Shown here: piece by piece, positions 42,329 to 51,077 of the stretch
How the letters are laid out: every line of letters starts with the position of its first letter
Numbering within the stretch: position 1 is the first letter of the stretch
Assembly: GCA_001794825.1 (NCBI GenBank)
Contig: MGLK01000039.1
Span: 14,173 to 65,249, forward strand
Reading direction: 5' to 3'
From: Caulobacterales bacterium RIFCSPHIGHO2_01_FULL_70_19
GTDB taxonomy: Bacteria > Pseudomonadota > Alphaproteobacteria > Caulobacterales > Caulobacteraceae
Length of the DNA stretch: 51,077 nt
Notes under the pieces: model-generated
What the model saw: only the letters and a program-made list of their open reading frames with translations
Databases searched by the model: none
Told to the model about the DNA's origin: nothing
Position numbers and translations under genes: made by a program

Positions 42329-43479
42329 TGGCGAGCCGTCCGAACCTCAAGCCGGCGCGGCCCTGGTTCTCGTCCGGGCCGACGGCGAAGCGGCCGGGTT
42401 GGTCGAGCCAGACCCTTCCGCACGAACTGCTCGGCCGCGGCATCCGGGCGCCGGAGGTGGTGGCGCGGTTCGCCCACGGACTTAAGCTGACGCGCGAGCT
42501 GCTGCAGGTCCCGGCGGACTGGCAGGTGGTCTACGTTCCCGGGTCCGACACCGGGGCGGTCGAGGCGGCCCTGTGGTCGATGCTGGGCGAGCGGCCGGTG
42601 CAGGTGCTCGCCTTCGAGAACTTCGGCCAGGTCTGGGCGACCGACATCCGGGACCACCTCGGGCTCGAACCGGAGGTGCTGACCGCTCCGTACGGGCGGT
42701 TTCCCGACGTTTCCCGCGTCGATCCCGCCAGCGACCTGGTCTTCCCCTGGAACGGGACGACCTCCGGCGTGCGGGCGCCGGGCGGCGACTGGATCGCGGC
42801 CGAACGTGAGGGACTGACGATCTGCGACGCGACTTCCGCGGCGTTCGCCATGCCGCTGCCGTGGGACCGCCTCGACGTGGTGACCTTCAGCTTCCAGAAA
42901 GCGCTGGGCGGCGAGGCGGGGCTGGGCGTGGCGGCGCTGTCGCCGCGGGCGGTGGCGCGTCTGGACCGATACGCGCCGCCGCGGCCGGTCCCCAAGGTGC
43001 TGCGACTGCGCGACGCGAACGGCTTCGACCGGGCGCTGGCGAGCGGATCGATGATCAACACCTTCTCGGTGTGGACCCTCGAAGACTGGATCGACGCGGT
43101 GGAGTGGGGACTCGCGGCCGGGGGACTGGACGCGCTCGTCGCCCGGACGACCGCCAATGCGGCGGCGCTCGACGCCTGGGTGCGACGGACGGAGTGGATC
43201 GACTATCTGGCGGAAGACCCCGCGACACGGTCGACCACCTCAGTGTGCCTGAAGATCGTGGATCCACGCGTCTCGGCCATGGACGAGCCGGCGCGGCAGG
43301 CTCTGGTCCGGCGGATGAAGGCGCTGGTCGAGGACGAAGGCGCGGCGTTCGACATCGAGAGCCACCGCAACGCGCCGGCGGGCCTGCGCATCTGGTGCGG
43401 CTGCACGGTCGATACGGCCGATGTCGAGGCCCTGACGCCGTGGCTCGACTGGGCGTTCGCGACGGCGATGGCCGAATAA
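42328..43479 (+). CDS. serC: Phosphoserine aminotransferase (alphaproteobacterial type)
   Basis: A 383-residue PLP enzyme making phosphoserine from phosphohydroxypyruvate in serine synthesis. RPWFSSGPTAKRPGWS is the start of the alphaproteobacterial SerC type; YVPGSDTGAVEAALWSML, VFPWNGTTSGVRAP and TFSFQKALGGEAGLGV (PLP Lys191) follow. serA, often beside serC in related genomes, is not here; purA follows after 83 bases. Confidence 0.92.
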   Translation: MASRPNLKPARPWFSSGPTAKRPGWSSQTLPHELLGRGIRAPEVVARFAHGLKLTRELLQVPADWQVVYVPGSDTGAVEAALWSMLGERPVQVLAFENFGQVWATDIRDHLGLEPEVLTAPYGRFPDVSRVDPASDLVFPWNGTTSGVRAPGGDWIAAEREGLTICDATSAAFAMPLPWDRLDVVTFSFQKALGGEAGLGVAALSPRAVARLDRYAPPRPVPKVLRLRDANGFDRALASGSMINTFSVWTLEDWIDAVEWGLAAGGLDALVARTTANAAALDAWVRRTEWIDYLAEDPATRSTTSVCLKIVDPRVSAMDEPARQALVRRMKALVEDEGAAFDIESHRNAPAGLRIWCGCTVDTADVEALTPWLDWAFATAMAE

Positions 43480-43562
43480 TCCCCCTGCCGGGACGACACC
43501 CGGCGATTCCGCCGCTATAGGCTGCGCCCGCATTCCGGAAGTCGGATCGGCGGAGAAGCGTT

Positions 43563-44858
<1,296 letters not shown>

Positions 44859-44928
44859 CGCGAGCGTCGCAGCGTTCAAGCCGCCTTAACCCTGTCCTGT
44901 CATTGAACGGGAAGGTGGAGGGTTCTGC

Positions 44929-45735
44929 GTGTTTGCTGTCGATCATCGCCTTCTGGCCCGGCTGGAGCCGGTGACGAAACGGGTCCTTATCGTGGACCCG
45001 AATGCGCATGCCGCCCGCCTGCTCACCGATCTGATGAAAGCGTTGGGCGCGCGCGAGATCGCCGTCGAGGCGACGGACAGCCGCGCCTTGAAGACCGCCG
45101 CCGCCCTTGAGCCCGGGATCGTCTTCACCGAGCGCTCCGGTCCCGGCCTGGACGGTGAGAACCTGGCGCGACGGTTGCGCCGTTCCGACCTCCCGTGCCG
45201 CCGGGCGCCGATCATCATGGTCACGGCGGAGGCGACCGCATCCACCATCCTGGGCGCGCGCGACGCCGGCGTGCACGAGTTCCTGCGCAAGCCGTTCACC
45301 AGCGCCGACCTGCAGCGGCGGGTCGAGAACGTCGCGCTCAAGCCCCGCGACTGGGTCGAGGCGGTGGAGTATGTCGGTCCCGACCGTCGGCGCTTCAATT
45401 CCGGCGAGTACAACGGGCCCGGCAAGCGTCGCAGCGATCGGCCCGTCAATGGAGCGGAAGCGCTGGCCGCGGCGAAGGACCAGGCCATGCGCATTCTGGC
45501 CTCCGCCCTCGATCAGTTCGACCGCGACCCGATGCAGGCCGTACGCGCCATCCGCGAACAGGCGTCGGCTCTCAAGGCCGTGGCCATGAAGGCGTCGGAC
45601 TCGCGGCTGGCGGTGGTGGTTGGCGCGCTGGAAGTCAGCCTCGCCTCGGGACCCGCGACCAAGGCGACCCTGGCTGCGCCGATCGGCGGCCTTCTGGCGA
45701 TGCACCAGGCCGCCCCCATGAAAAAGGCGGGCTGA
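44929..45735 (+). CDS. Receiver-domain protein with Glu at the phosphoacceptor position
   Basis: A 268-residue protein from GTG 44929. Residues about 17-125 form a receiver fold (RVLIVDPNAHAARLLTDLMKALGA...IIMVTAEATAS...GVHEFLRKPFT). The phosphoacceptor Asp is replaced by Glu68 (VFTERSGPGLDG aligned on D-x-x-x-P-G-x-D-G), and one of the paired N-terminal acids is Pro24; Thr99 and Lys121 are kept. It may be locked in an active-like state rather than switched. The C-terminal 140 residues are helical with a basic linker (YVGPDRRRFNSGEYNGPGKRRSDR) and no DNA-binding motif I recognise. It lies convergent to rpoH. Confidence 0.85.
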   Translation: MFAVDHRLLARLEPVTKRVLIVDPNAHAARLLTDLMKALGAREIAVEATDSRALKTAAALEPGIVFTERSGPGLDGENLARRLRRSDLPCRRAPIIMVTAEATASTILGARDAGVHEFLRKPFTSADLQRRVENVALKPRDWVEAVEYVGPDRRRFNSGEYNGPGKRRSDRPVNGAEALAAAKDQAMRILASALDQFDRDPMQAVRAIREQASALKAVAMKASDSRLAVVVGALEVSLASGPATKATLAAPIGGLLAMHQAAPMKKAG

Positions 45736-45748
45736 ACGCCCGCCTTCT
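45721..45748. terminator. Bidirectional terminator between the receiver gene and rpoH
   Basis: AAGGCGGGC (45724-45732), a TGAAC loop and GCCCGCCTT (45738-45746) form nine perfect pairs. On the minus strand the stem is followed by TTTTT (the AAAAA at 45721-45725), a textbook end for rpoH. The stop codon of the receiver gene lies in the loop. Confidence 0.85.
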
Positions 45749-45776
45749 CCGGTTCAGATCTGCAGTTCGCCGCCGG

Positions 45777-46664
45777 TCAGGCGTCGACCAGGTTCCGCTC
45801 CTCGGCCGCCGCGCGCATCGCCTTCTGAAGCTTCTCGAAGGCGCGCACCTCGATCTGGCGCACCCGCTCGCGAGAGACGCCGTACTGGCCGGCGAGTTCC
45901 TCGAGCGTCACCGGATCGTCCTTCAGGCGACGCTCGGTGAGGATGTGCTTTTCGCGGTCGGTCAGCTCCTCCATGGCCTCCTGCAGAAGGCCCATGCGGA
46001 TCGACTTCTCCTCGTCCTCGGCCAGCTTGGTCTCCTGCGACACCGCCGTGTCGTCGGCCAGCCAGTCCTGCCACTCGCTTTCGCCGTCGGCGCGCAGCGG
46101 CGCGTTCAGCGAGGCGTCCCCGCCGAGCCGGCGGTTCATGTCGATCACGTCCTGATGGGTCACGCCCAACTTGGTGGCGATCGACTCGACGTGCTCGGGG
46201 CGCAGGTCGCCTTCCTCGAAGGCCGAGATCTGGCTCTTGGCCTTGCGCAGGTTGAAGAACAGCTTCTTCTGCGCGGCCGTGGTGCCCATCTTCACGAGCG
46301 ACCAGCTGCGCAGGATGTATTCCTGGATCGAGGCGCGGATCCACCACATGGCGTAGGTCGCCAGGCGGAAGCCCTTGTCCGGATCGAACTTCTTGACCGC
46401 CTGCATCAGGCCGACGTTGCCCTCGGAGATCACCTCGCCGATCGGCAGGCCGTAGCCGCGATAGCCCATGGCGATCTTGGCCACCAGGCGCAGGTGCGAG
46501 GTGACGAGGCGGTGCGCCGCCTCCGGGTCCTGGTGTTCGGACCACCGCTTGGCGAGCATGAACTCCTCGTCCTTGCTCAGCATCGGAAACTTGCGGATTT
46601 CCGTCAGGTAGCGCGACAGTCCCTGTTCAGGCGACATAATCGCGAGCGATCTGGTTGCAGCCAT
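45777..46664 (-). CDS. rpoH: RNA polymerase heat-shock sigma factor RpoH (sigma-32)
   Basis: A 295-residue sigma factor. Region 2: LRLVAKIAMGYRGYGLPIGEVISEGNVGLMQAVKKFDPDKGFRLATYAMWWIRASIQEYILRSWSLVKMGTTAAQKKLFFNLRK, ending with the RpoH box. Region 4: TDREKHILTERRLKDDPVTLEELAGQYGVSRERVRQIEVRAFEKLQKAM. It directs transcription of chaperone and protease genes on heat shock. Gene order rluD-rpoH is as in Caulobacter. Two candidate promoters lie upstream. Confidence 0.97.
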   Translation of the reverse strand: MAATRSLAIMSPEQGLSRYLTEIRKFPMLSKDEEFMLAKRWSEHQDPEAAHRLVTSHLRLVAKIAMGYRGYGLPIGEVISEGNVGLMQAVKKFDPDKGFRLATYAMWWIRASIQEYILRSWSLVKMGTTAAQKKLFFNLRKAKSQISAFEEGDLRPEHVESIATKLGVTHQDVIDMNRRLGGDASLNAPLRADGESEWQDWLADDTAVSQETKLAEDEEKSIRMGLLQEAMEELTDREKHILTERRLKDDPVTLEELAGQYGVSRERVRQIEVRAFEKLQKAMRAAAEERNLVDA

Positions 46665-46747
46665 GTGGTCCCTCCGACCGTAAGAAACGAGCGGGCCCTG
46701 CGTCGCCGGCCACGGATGTGCGCCGGCGTCTCGCCCCTCAACCGGTG

Positions 46748-46776
46748 AAATAGGATCGGGTTTCCGTCTTTGTCAG
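46748..46776 (-). promoter_or_regulatory. Possible second rpoH promoter, proximal
   Basis: Minus strand CTGACA (46776-46771), 17 bases, CTATTT (46753-46748), 84 bases before the start. Caulobacter rpoH has a heat-shock-type promoter besides the vegetative one; this sequence contains ACCCGAT but does not clearly fit the sigma-32 consensus. Confidence 0.3.
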
Positions 46777-46837
46777 AGGCGGATCGTCACAGCGAAGCGT
46801 GACCGTTGCCCCGGCGCCACTGCACCGAATGTGCCTC

Positions 46838-46866
46838 CGTATAGCGCATAGTCAGTCTTTAATCAA
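46838..46866 (-). promoter_or_regulatory. Predicted rpoH promoter, distal
   Basis: On the minus strand TTGATT (46866-46861), 17 bases, TATACG (46843-46838). It lies in the AT-richer patch just after the rluD stop. Confidence 0.5.
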
Positions 46867-46882
46867 GACGGACTGCGCGCCC

Positions 46883-47884
46883 TCAGAGTTGCGACAACCT
46901 CTGCTCCAGCGCCCGCAGGTCTTCCGGGGGCGTGGTCTCGAACCTGAGCGCTTCTCCCGTGACCGGATGGACGAAGCCGAGCACCGCCGCGTGCAGCGCC
47001 TGGCGCTTCAGCCCCGCATCGGCGATCGCAGCCCGCACCGGCGCGGCCGGACTGCCCGAGCCGTACACCGGGTCCCCCAGGATCGGCGCGCCCTTCGACG
47101 CCAGATGCACCCGGATCTGGTGGGTGCGGCCGGTGTGCAGGGTGCAGGCCACCCGCGCGGCCATTGGCGCCGCGCCCGGCCTGGCAGGCGCTCCGAACAC
47201 GGTCTCCACCACATAGTCGGTGATCGCGTTGCGCCCGCCGGAGCGAAGCACCGCCATCTTTTTGCGATCCGAGGACGAGCGCCCGATCAGCGACTCGATC
47301 CGCCCCTTGGCGGGCGACGGCGCACCCCGGGTGAGGGCGATGTAGGTTCGCTCGATGTCATGGGCGGCGAACAGCGCCGACAAGCCGACGTGGGCCCGGT
47401 CCGACTTGGCGGCGACCATCACGCCCGAAGTGTCCTTGTCCAGCCGGTGGACGATCCCGGGCCGCGCCACGCCCCCGATGCCGGACAGGCTGTCGCCGCA
47501 GTGGTGCAGCAGGGCGTTGACGAGAGTGCCGGTCTCGCTGCCCGGGGCCGGATGGGCCGCCATGCCCGCGGGCTTGTCGATGACGATCAGGTCGGCGTCC
47601 TCGAACAGCACGGTGAGCGGTATCGCCTCCGGCTGCGGGGCCGCCGGCGCAACCGGCGGCAGGGTCACCGTATAGAGGCCGGGGGCGGCCTTCGCAGATC
47701 CGCCCGCGACCGGCTGGCCGTCCCGGCGCACGGCGCCCTCCGCCAGCAGGGCCTGCAGCCGCGCCCGCGACAGCCCGGGGAAGGCGTCCGCCAGCGCCTT
47801 GTCCAGCCGTACGCCGCCAGCCTCGATCCGGGCTTCCAGCACGGTCGGGTCGTCGTCTTCGCTGATCAGGGGCTCTTCGGACAC
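46883..47884 (-). CDS. rluD: Ribosomal large-subunit pseudouridine synthase, RluD type
   Basis: A 333-residue RluA-family enzyme. N-terminal S4 RNA-binding domain (VRLDKALADAFPGLSRARLQALLAEGAVRRDGQPV), then the catalytic segment GIVHRLDKDTSGVMV with Asp149, and HTGRTHQIRVHL. Family order and length fit RluD, which modifies helix 69 of 23S rRNA. GTG start at 47884. The window leaves only 122 bases to the divergent DUF2799 lipoprotein gene. Confidence 0.93.
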   Translation of the reverse strand: MSEEPLISEDDDPTVLEARIEAGGVRLDKALADAFPGLSRARLQALLAEGAVRRDGQPVAGGSAKAAPGLYTVTLPPVAPAAPQPEAIPLTVLFEDADLIVIDKPAGMAAHPAPGSETGTLVNALLHHCGDSLSGIGGVARPGIVHRLDKDTSGVMVAAKSDRAHVGLSALFAAHDIERTYIALTRGAPSPAKGRIESLIGRSSSDRKKMAVLRSGGRNAITDYVVETVFGAPARPGAAPMAARVACTLHTGRTHQIRVHLASKGAPILGDPVYGSGSPAAPVRAAIADAGLKRQALHAAVLGFVHPVTGEALRFETTPPEDLRALEQRLSQL

Positions 47885-48006
47885 GGGGGGCTCCGCCGCT
47901 CGGGCGGCACCCCGTCTTGCATGAGGCGCCCCGCGCCGGTCAACGCGGGGCTTCCCCGACGGTCAAGCTTGAGGCAAAGGTTAACGGTCTTTCGGGGGAG
48001 GGGCTC

Positions 48007-48639
48007 ATGCGCACCGTCTTGTCTGCACTTCTGCTCGCCGGCGCCGTCGTCGCGCTGGGCAGTTGCGCCACCATGAGCGAGGAGCAGTGTCTGGCCGGCG
48101 ACTGGGCCGGGCAGGGCTTTAACGACGGCGCCGCCGGCTATGCGATGAGCCGGCTGGGCGAGCACGCCGAGGCCTGCGGGAAGCACGGGGTCGTCCCCGA
48201 CGACGCCGCCTACCGCTCGGGTTGGAGCGAAGGGGTCCTGCGTTATTGCACGATCGAGAACGGGTTCCGCGTGGGGGCGGAGGGCGGCGGCTACGCCGGC
48301 GTCTGTCCGGCTGGCGTCGAGCGGGACTTCCTCATCGCCTACGAGGACGGCCGCGCCATCCATCTCGCCGAACAGGCGGTCTCGGAGGCCCGCAGTCGGG
48401 TCGACAGCAACGGCTACCGGCTGGAGGAGCTGGACGACAAGATCGAGGCCAAGCAGCGCGAACTCCGCGCCGAGGGACTGACCGAAGAGGAACGCGACAC
48501 GATCCGGAACCGGATCCGCGAACTCCGGCGCGAGCGGGAGGACACCGAGCGGGAGTGGCGGCGGGCGCAGCGCGAGCTCGACGACGCGGAGGAACGCGCC
48601 CGCGACGTGCGCTGGCGAATGGAGTCGCGCTACCGCTGA
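48007..48639 (+). CDS. DUF2799 lipoprotein with C-terminal coiled coil
   Basis: A 210-residue protein. MRTVLSALLLAGAVVALGSCATMSEEQC has a lipobox (LGSC); GDWAGQGFNDGAAGYAMSRLGEHAEAC and YRSGWSEGVLRYCT are the DUF2799 repeats (W...G..DG..G......H..AC). From about residue 130 to the end there is a long charged coiled coil (LEELDDKIEAKQRELRAEGLTEEERDTIRNRIRELRRERE). Probably an outer-membrane or inner-membrane anchored periplasmic protein; function unknown. Confidence 0.85.
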   Translation: MRTVLSALLLAGAVVALGSCATMSEEQCLAGDWAGQGFNDGAAGYAMSRLGEHAEACGKHGVVPDDAAYRSGWSEGVLRYCTIENGFRVGAEGGGYAGVCPAGVERDFLIAYEDGRAIHLAEQAVSEARSRVDSNGYRLEELDDKIEAKQRELRAEGLTEEERDTIRNRIRELRREREDTEREWRRAQRELDDAEERARDVRWRMESRYR

Positions 48640-48650
48640 CCGGAGAGCGG

Positions 48651-48676
48651 TCGGGGAAGCCGGGCGGCTTCCCCGA
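48651..48676. terminator. Hairpin between convergent DUF2799 and aldolase genes
   Basis: TCGGGGAAGCC (48651-48661) and GGCTTCCCCGA (48666-48676): eleven perfect pairs, four-base loop, 12 bases after the DUF2799 stop and 13 before the aldolase stop. No T-run. Confidence 0.6.
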
Positions 48677-48688
48677 GGACGGGTCGGA

Positions 48689-49714
48689 TCAGGCCGCCTT
48701 CTTCTCCAGCGACTGCTCCCACTGGCCCAGCGAGGCGAGCCCGTTCATCCGCGCGCGGTGATGGAAGGCCTCCTGGCAGGCGACCGCATTCTCGGCCTTG
48801 CCCGACCAGGCTCGCTGCGGCGCGGCCTGCAGCGCACGGCCGTACGAGAAGGTCATCTTCCACGGGAAGCCGCCGATGCGGTTCATGGCGTCGAGGTGGG
48901 CGGTGGCCTGCTCGTCCGTCTGGCCGCCCGACAGGTAGGCGATGCCAGGCACCGCCGACGGCACGGTCGCCTTCAGCGCGGCGATGGTGCGCTCGGCCAC
49001 TTCCTGCACCGAGGCCTGGCGCCGGGCGCCCTTGCCCGAGATCACCATGTTCGGCTTCAGGATGATGCCCTCCAGGGCGACCCGCTGCTCGTAGAGCTCC
49101 TGGAACACCGTCTGCAGGGTCCAGCGGGTGACCTCGTCGCAGCGGTCGATGTCGTGGGCGCCGTCCATCAGCACCTCCGGCTCGACGATCGGCACCACCT
49201 GCTCCTGCTGGCAGATGCGGGCGTAGCGGGCGAGGGCGTGGGCGTTGGCCTTGACGCAGCCCCAGGTGGGGATGCCGTCGGCGATGTCGATCACCGCCCG
49301 CCACTTGGCGAAGCGGGCGCCGCGCTCGTAGTGGGCGCGGACGCGCTTGGACAGGCCGTCCAGGCCCTTGGTCACGGTCTCGCCCGGGAAGCCGGCCATC
49401 TTGGTCGCGCCCTTGTCGACCTTGATGCCCGGGATCGAGCCGGCGGCGGTGATCAGGTCGACCAGCGGCGTGCCGTCCTTCGCATCCTGGTACAGGGTCT
49501 CCTCGAACAGGATCACGCCCGAGATGTGCTCGCGCATGGTCTGCTCCGCGCGGAACAGGCACTCGCGGTAGTCGCGGCGGTTCTCCTCGGTGTTCTCGAC
49601 CCCGATCGCGTCGAAGCGCTTCTTGATCGTGCCGGTGGATTCGTCGGCCGCCAGAATGCCCTTGCCGGGCGTGACCATCGCCTCGGCCACCGCGTTGAGC
49701 GCCGCCAGATCCAT
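48689..49714 (-). CDS. Class I fructose-bisphosphate aldolase
   Basis: A 341-residue Schiff-base aldolase that splits fructose 1,6-bisphosphate to two trioses. MVTPGKGILAADESTGTIKKRF is the class I start; EGIILKPNMVI holds the Schiff-base Lys220; PGIAYLSGGQTDEQATAHLDAMNR and WKMTFSYGRALQ complete the family pattern. AGGAGG lies eight bases before ATG 49714. pgk lies upstream in the same direction, so two glycolytic/gluconeogenic steps are grouped, but the aldolase also has its own promoter. Confidence 0.95.
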   Translation of the reverse strand: MDLAALNAVAEAMVTPGKGILAADESTGTIKKRFDAIGVENTEENRRDYRECLFRAEQTMREHISGVILFEETLYQDAKDGTPLVDLITAAGSIPGIKVDKGATKMAGFPGETVTKGLDGLSKRVRAHYERGARFAKWRAVIDIADGIPTWGCVKANAHALARYARICQQEQVVPIVEPEVLMDGAHDIDRCDEVTRWTLQTVFQELYEQRVALEGIILKPNMVISGKGARRQASVQEVAERTIAALKATVPSAVPGIAYLSGGQTDEQATAHLDAMNRIGGFPWKMTFSYGRALQAAPQRAWSGKAENAVACQEAFHHRARMNGLASLGQWEQSLEKKAA

Positions 49715-49745
49715 GAGTGCCTCCTCGAGCCTGTTGTTTCGGGGT

Positions 49746-49774
49746 GATCTAGCCCCCTCCAGCTGCGAAGTCAC
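49746..49774 (-). promoter_or_regulatory. Predicted promoter of the aldolase gene
   Basis: Minus strand GTGACTT (49774-49768), 14 bases, GCTAGATC (49753-49746). The -10 matches GCTANAWC exactly. Confidence 0.55.
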
Positions 49775-49813
49775 GCATTGTTACAACGGCTTCGCCGCCG
49801 CCGTGCGCAAGGC

Positions 49814-51010
49814 TCAGGCCCTGAGGGCCTCGACCCCGGGCAGGGGCTTGCCCTCCATCCATTCGAGGAAGGCGCCGCCGGCGGTGGAGACGAAGGTCAT
49901 GTCCTCGGCCACTCCGGCGTGGTGCAGGGCCGCGACCGTGTCGCCGCCCCCGGCCACGGCCGTGATCGCCCCGGTCTTGGCCAGCTGGGCCGCCGCCTGC
50001 GCCGCCTTCACCGTGGCCGCGTCGAACGGCGGCACCTCGAACACGCCCAGCGGCCCGTTCCAGATCAGCGTCCGCGACAGGGCCATGGCCTTGACCAGCG
50101 CCTCGACGGTCAGCGGACCGGCGTCGAGGATCTTCTCGTCCTCGCCGATCTCCTCGCGCGCCAGCACGGTGCGGGTCTCGACGCCGGGCTTGAGGTCGGT
50201 CGCCACGACCACGTCGCGCGGCAGCAGGATCTCGCAGCCCTTCGCTTCGGCCTCGGCGAGGATCTCGCGGGCGGTGTCGGCCATGTCGCGCTCGGCCAGC
50301 GAGCCGCCGATGTCGATCCCCTGGGCGAACAGGAAGGTGTTGGCCATGCCGCCGCCGATGGCCAGTCGGTCCAGCTTGCCGACAAGGTTCTTCAGCAGGT
50401 CCAGCTTGGTCGAAACCTTGGCCCCGCCGACGATCCCCAGCACCGGCTTGACCGGCTTGCCCAGCGCCTTGTCCAGCGCCTCCAGCTCGCGCCGCATCGA
50501 CTCCCCGGCGTAGGCCGGCAGCAGGCGGGCCAGCCCCTCGGTCGAGGCGTGGGCCCGGTGCGCGGCCGAGAAGGCGTCGTTGACGTAGACGTCGCCGAGC
50601 TCAGCCAACTGCGCCGCGAAGGCCGGATCGTTCTTCTCCTCCCCGGCGTGGAAACGGACGTTCTCCAGCAGGATCACCCCGCCGACGTCGAGGTCGTCCA
50701 GCGCCGCCTTCGCCTCGGGTCCCACGCAGTCGGGGGCGAAGCGCACCGGCGCGCCAAGCAGGTTCTCCAGCTCGTCGACGACGGGCTCGAGGCTCATCGA
50801 CGGGACGCGCTGGCCCCTGGGCCGGTCGAAGTGGGCCAGCAGGGCCACCTTCGCCCCCGCATCGCGCAGCCGCTGGATGGTCGGGACCGCCGCCCGCAGC
50901 CGGGTGTCGTCGGTCACCCGCCCGTCCTCCATCGGCACGTTGAAGTCCACGCGCACCAGCGCGGTCTTGCCGCCGAGGTCACGGGCGTCGTCGAGGGTGC
51001 GGAAGGTCAT
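49814..51010 (-). CDS. pgk: Phosphoglycerate kinase
   Basis: A 398-residue enzyme that transfers phosphate between 1,3-bisphosphoglycerate and [90 protein letters not shown] and [11 protein letters not shown] are all in place. One small oddity is HFDRPRG where most kinases have HLGRPKG. The start ATG at 51010 lies 16 bases before a palindromic repeat. Confidence 0.97.
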   Translation of the reverse strand: MTFRTLDDARDLGGKTALVRVDFNVPMEDGRVTDDTRLRAAVPTIQRLRDAGAKVALLAHFDRPRGQRVPSMSLEPVVDELENLLGAPVRFAPDCVGPEAKAALDDLDVGGVILLENVRFHAGEEKNDPAFAAQLAELGDVYVNDAFSAAHRAHASTEGLARLLPAYAGESMRRELEALDKALGKPVKPVLGIVGGAKVSTKLDLLKNLVGKLDRLAIGGGMANTFLFAQGIDIGGSLAERDMADTAREILAEAEAKGCEILLPRDVVVATDLKPGVETRTVLAREEIGEDEKILDAGPLTVEALVKAMALSRTLIWNGPLGVFEVPPFDAATVKAAQAAAQLAKTGAITAVAGGGDTVAALHHAGVAEDMTFVSTAGGAFLEWMEGKPLPGVEALRA

Positions 51011-51025
51011 GTGCGTCTCCTGTCT

Positions 51026-51077
51026 CCTCCCCGTCGCGTAGCGATGGGGAGGTGGCGCGACGCGCCGGCGCGTCGTG
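51026..51077. repeat. Palindromic intergenic repeat, cut by the window end
   Basis: CCTCCCCGTCGC (51026-51037) pairs with GCGATGGGGAGG (51041-51052), 12 pairs with one G-U and a three-base loop; a second GC palindrome follows (CGACGCGCC/GGCGCGTCG). The paired-palindrome layout resembles REP-type repeats seen between genes in Caulobacterales. Confidence 0.6.

Noticed and set aside
46799..48076. 425-codon plus-strand frame opposite rluD
   Set aside because: Antisense shadow of rluD, which has an intact catalytic motif and S4 domain.

Overview
The window is high-GC DNA with dense, often overlapping genes and looks like a chromosomal segment of an alphaproteobacterium of the order Caulobacterales, close to Caulobacter or Brevundimonas. 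Pointers are the rluD-rpoH pair, a MucR/Ros regulator flanked by DUF2336 genes, fliI-fliJ, TTAA-N7-TTAA-like CtrA sites, promoters fitting the Caulobacter housekeeping pattern (TTGACGS, about 14 bases, GCTANAWC), and an RcGTA-type gene transfer agent (GTA) cluster. The genus is inferred, not proven.

Layout. 1-4.2 kb: the end of an unidentified gene, small lipoproteins, superoxide dismutase, a lipoprotein metallo-beta-lactamase-fold hydrolase and rpsD. 4.2-10.2 kb (minus): an iron-sulfur handling group (BolA, an aldo/keto-reductase-fold protein that lacks most catalytic residues, monothiol glutaredoxin, hotdog thioesterase), then GNAT, glycosylasparaginase-like, RadC, Map and SfsA. 10.3-17 kb: a CinA-type protein, a GH10 xylanase overlapping fliJ, fliI, and a 1029-residue DUF3857/transglutaminase/TPR protein. 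17.2-22.1 kb: cysK and a DUF2336-MucR-DUF2336 group, the second DUF2336 gene coupled to a proline-rich secreted protein. 22.2-28.7 kb: an ABC uptake system, a gene-free stretch of 587 bases with strong hairpins and DnaA-box-like motifs, an HSL-type esterase, the ABC-F protein Uup and a YcgN-type cysteine-cluster protein.

28.9-41.3 kb: the GTA cluster runs from portal to the large baseplate protein in the usual RcGTA order. Two things stand out. No terminase gene precedes the portal; a YcgN gene is there instead. Two minus-strand membrane-protein genes sit inside the otherwise plus-strand cluster, one between prohead protease and capsid, one (DUF805) between tape measure and distal tail protein.

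41.4-51.1 kb is housekeeping: a DnaJ/CbpA-like co-chaperone, serC, purA, a degenerate receiver protein with Glu in place of the phosphoacceptor Asp, rpoH, rluD, a DUF2799 lipoprotein, class I fructose-bisphosphate aldolase and pgk.

The strongest leads are the interrupted, terminase-less GTA cluster, the pseudo-aldo/keto reductase between BolA and glutaredoxin, and the DUF2336-MucR-DUF2336 group with CtrA-like sites. I see no rRNA, tRNA, CRISPR array or insertion sequence. All family assignments are from reading the sequence without database searches.
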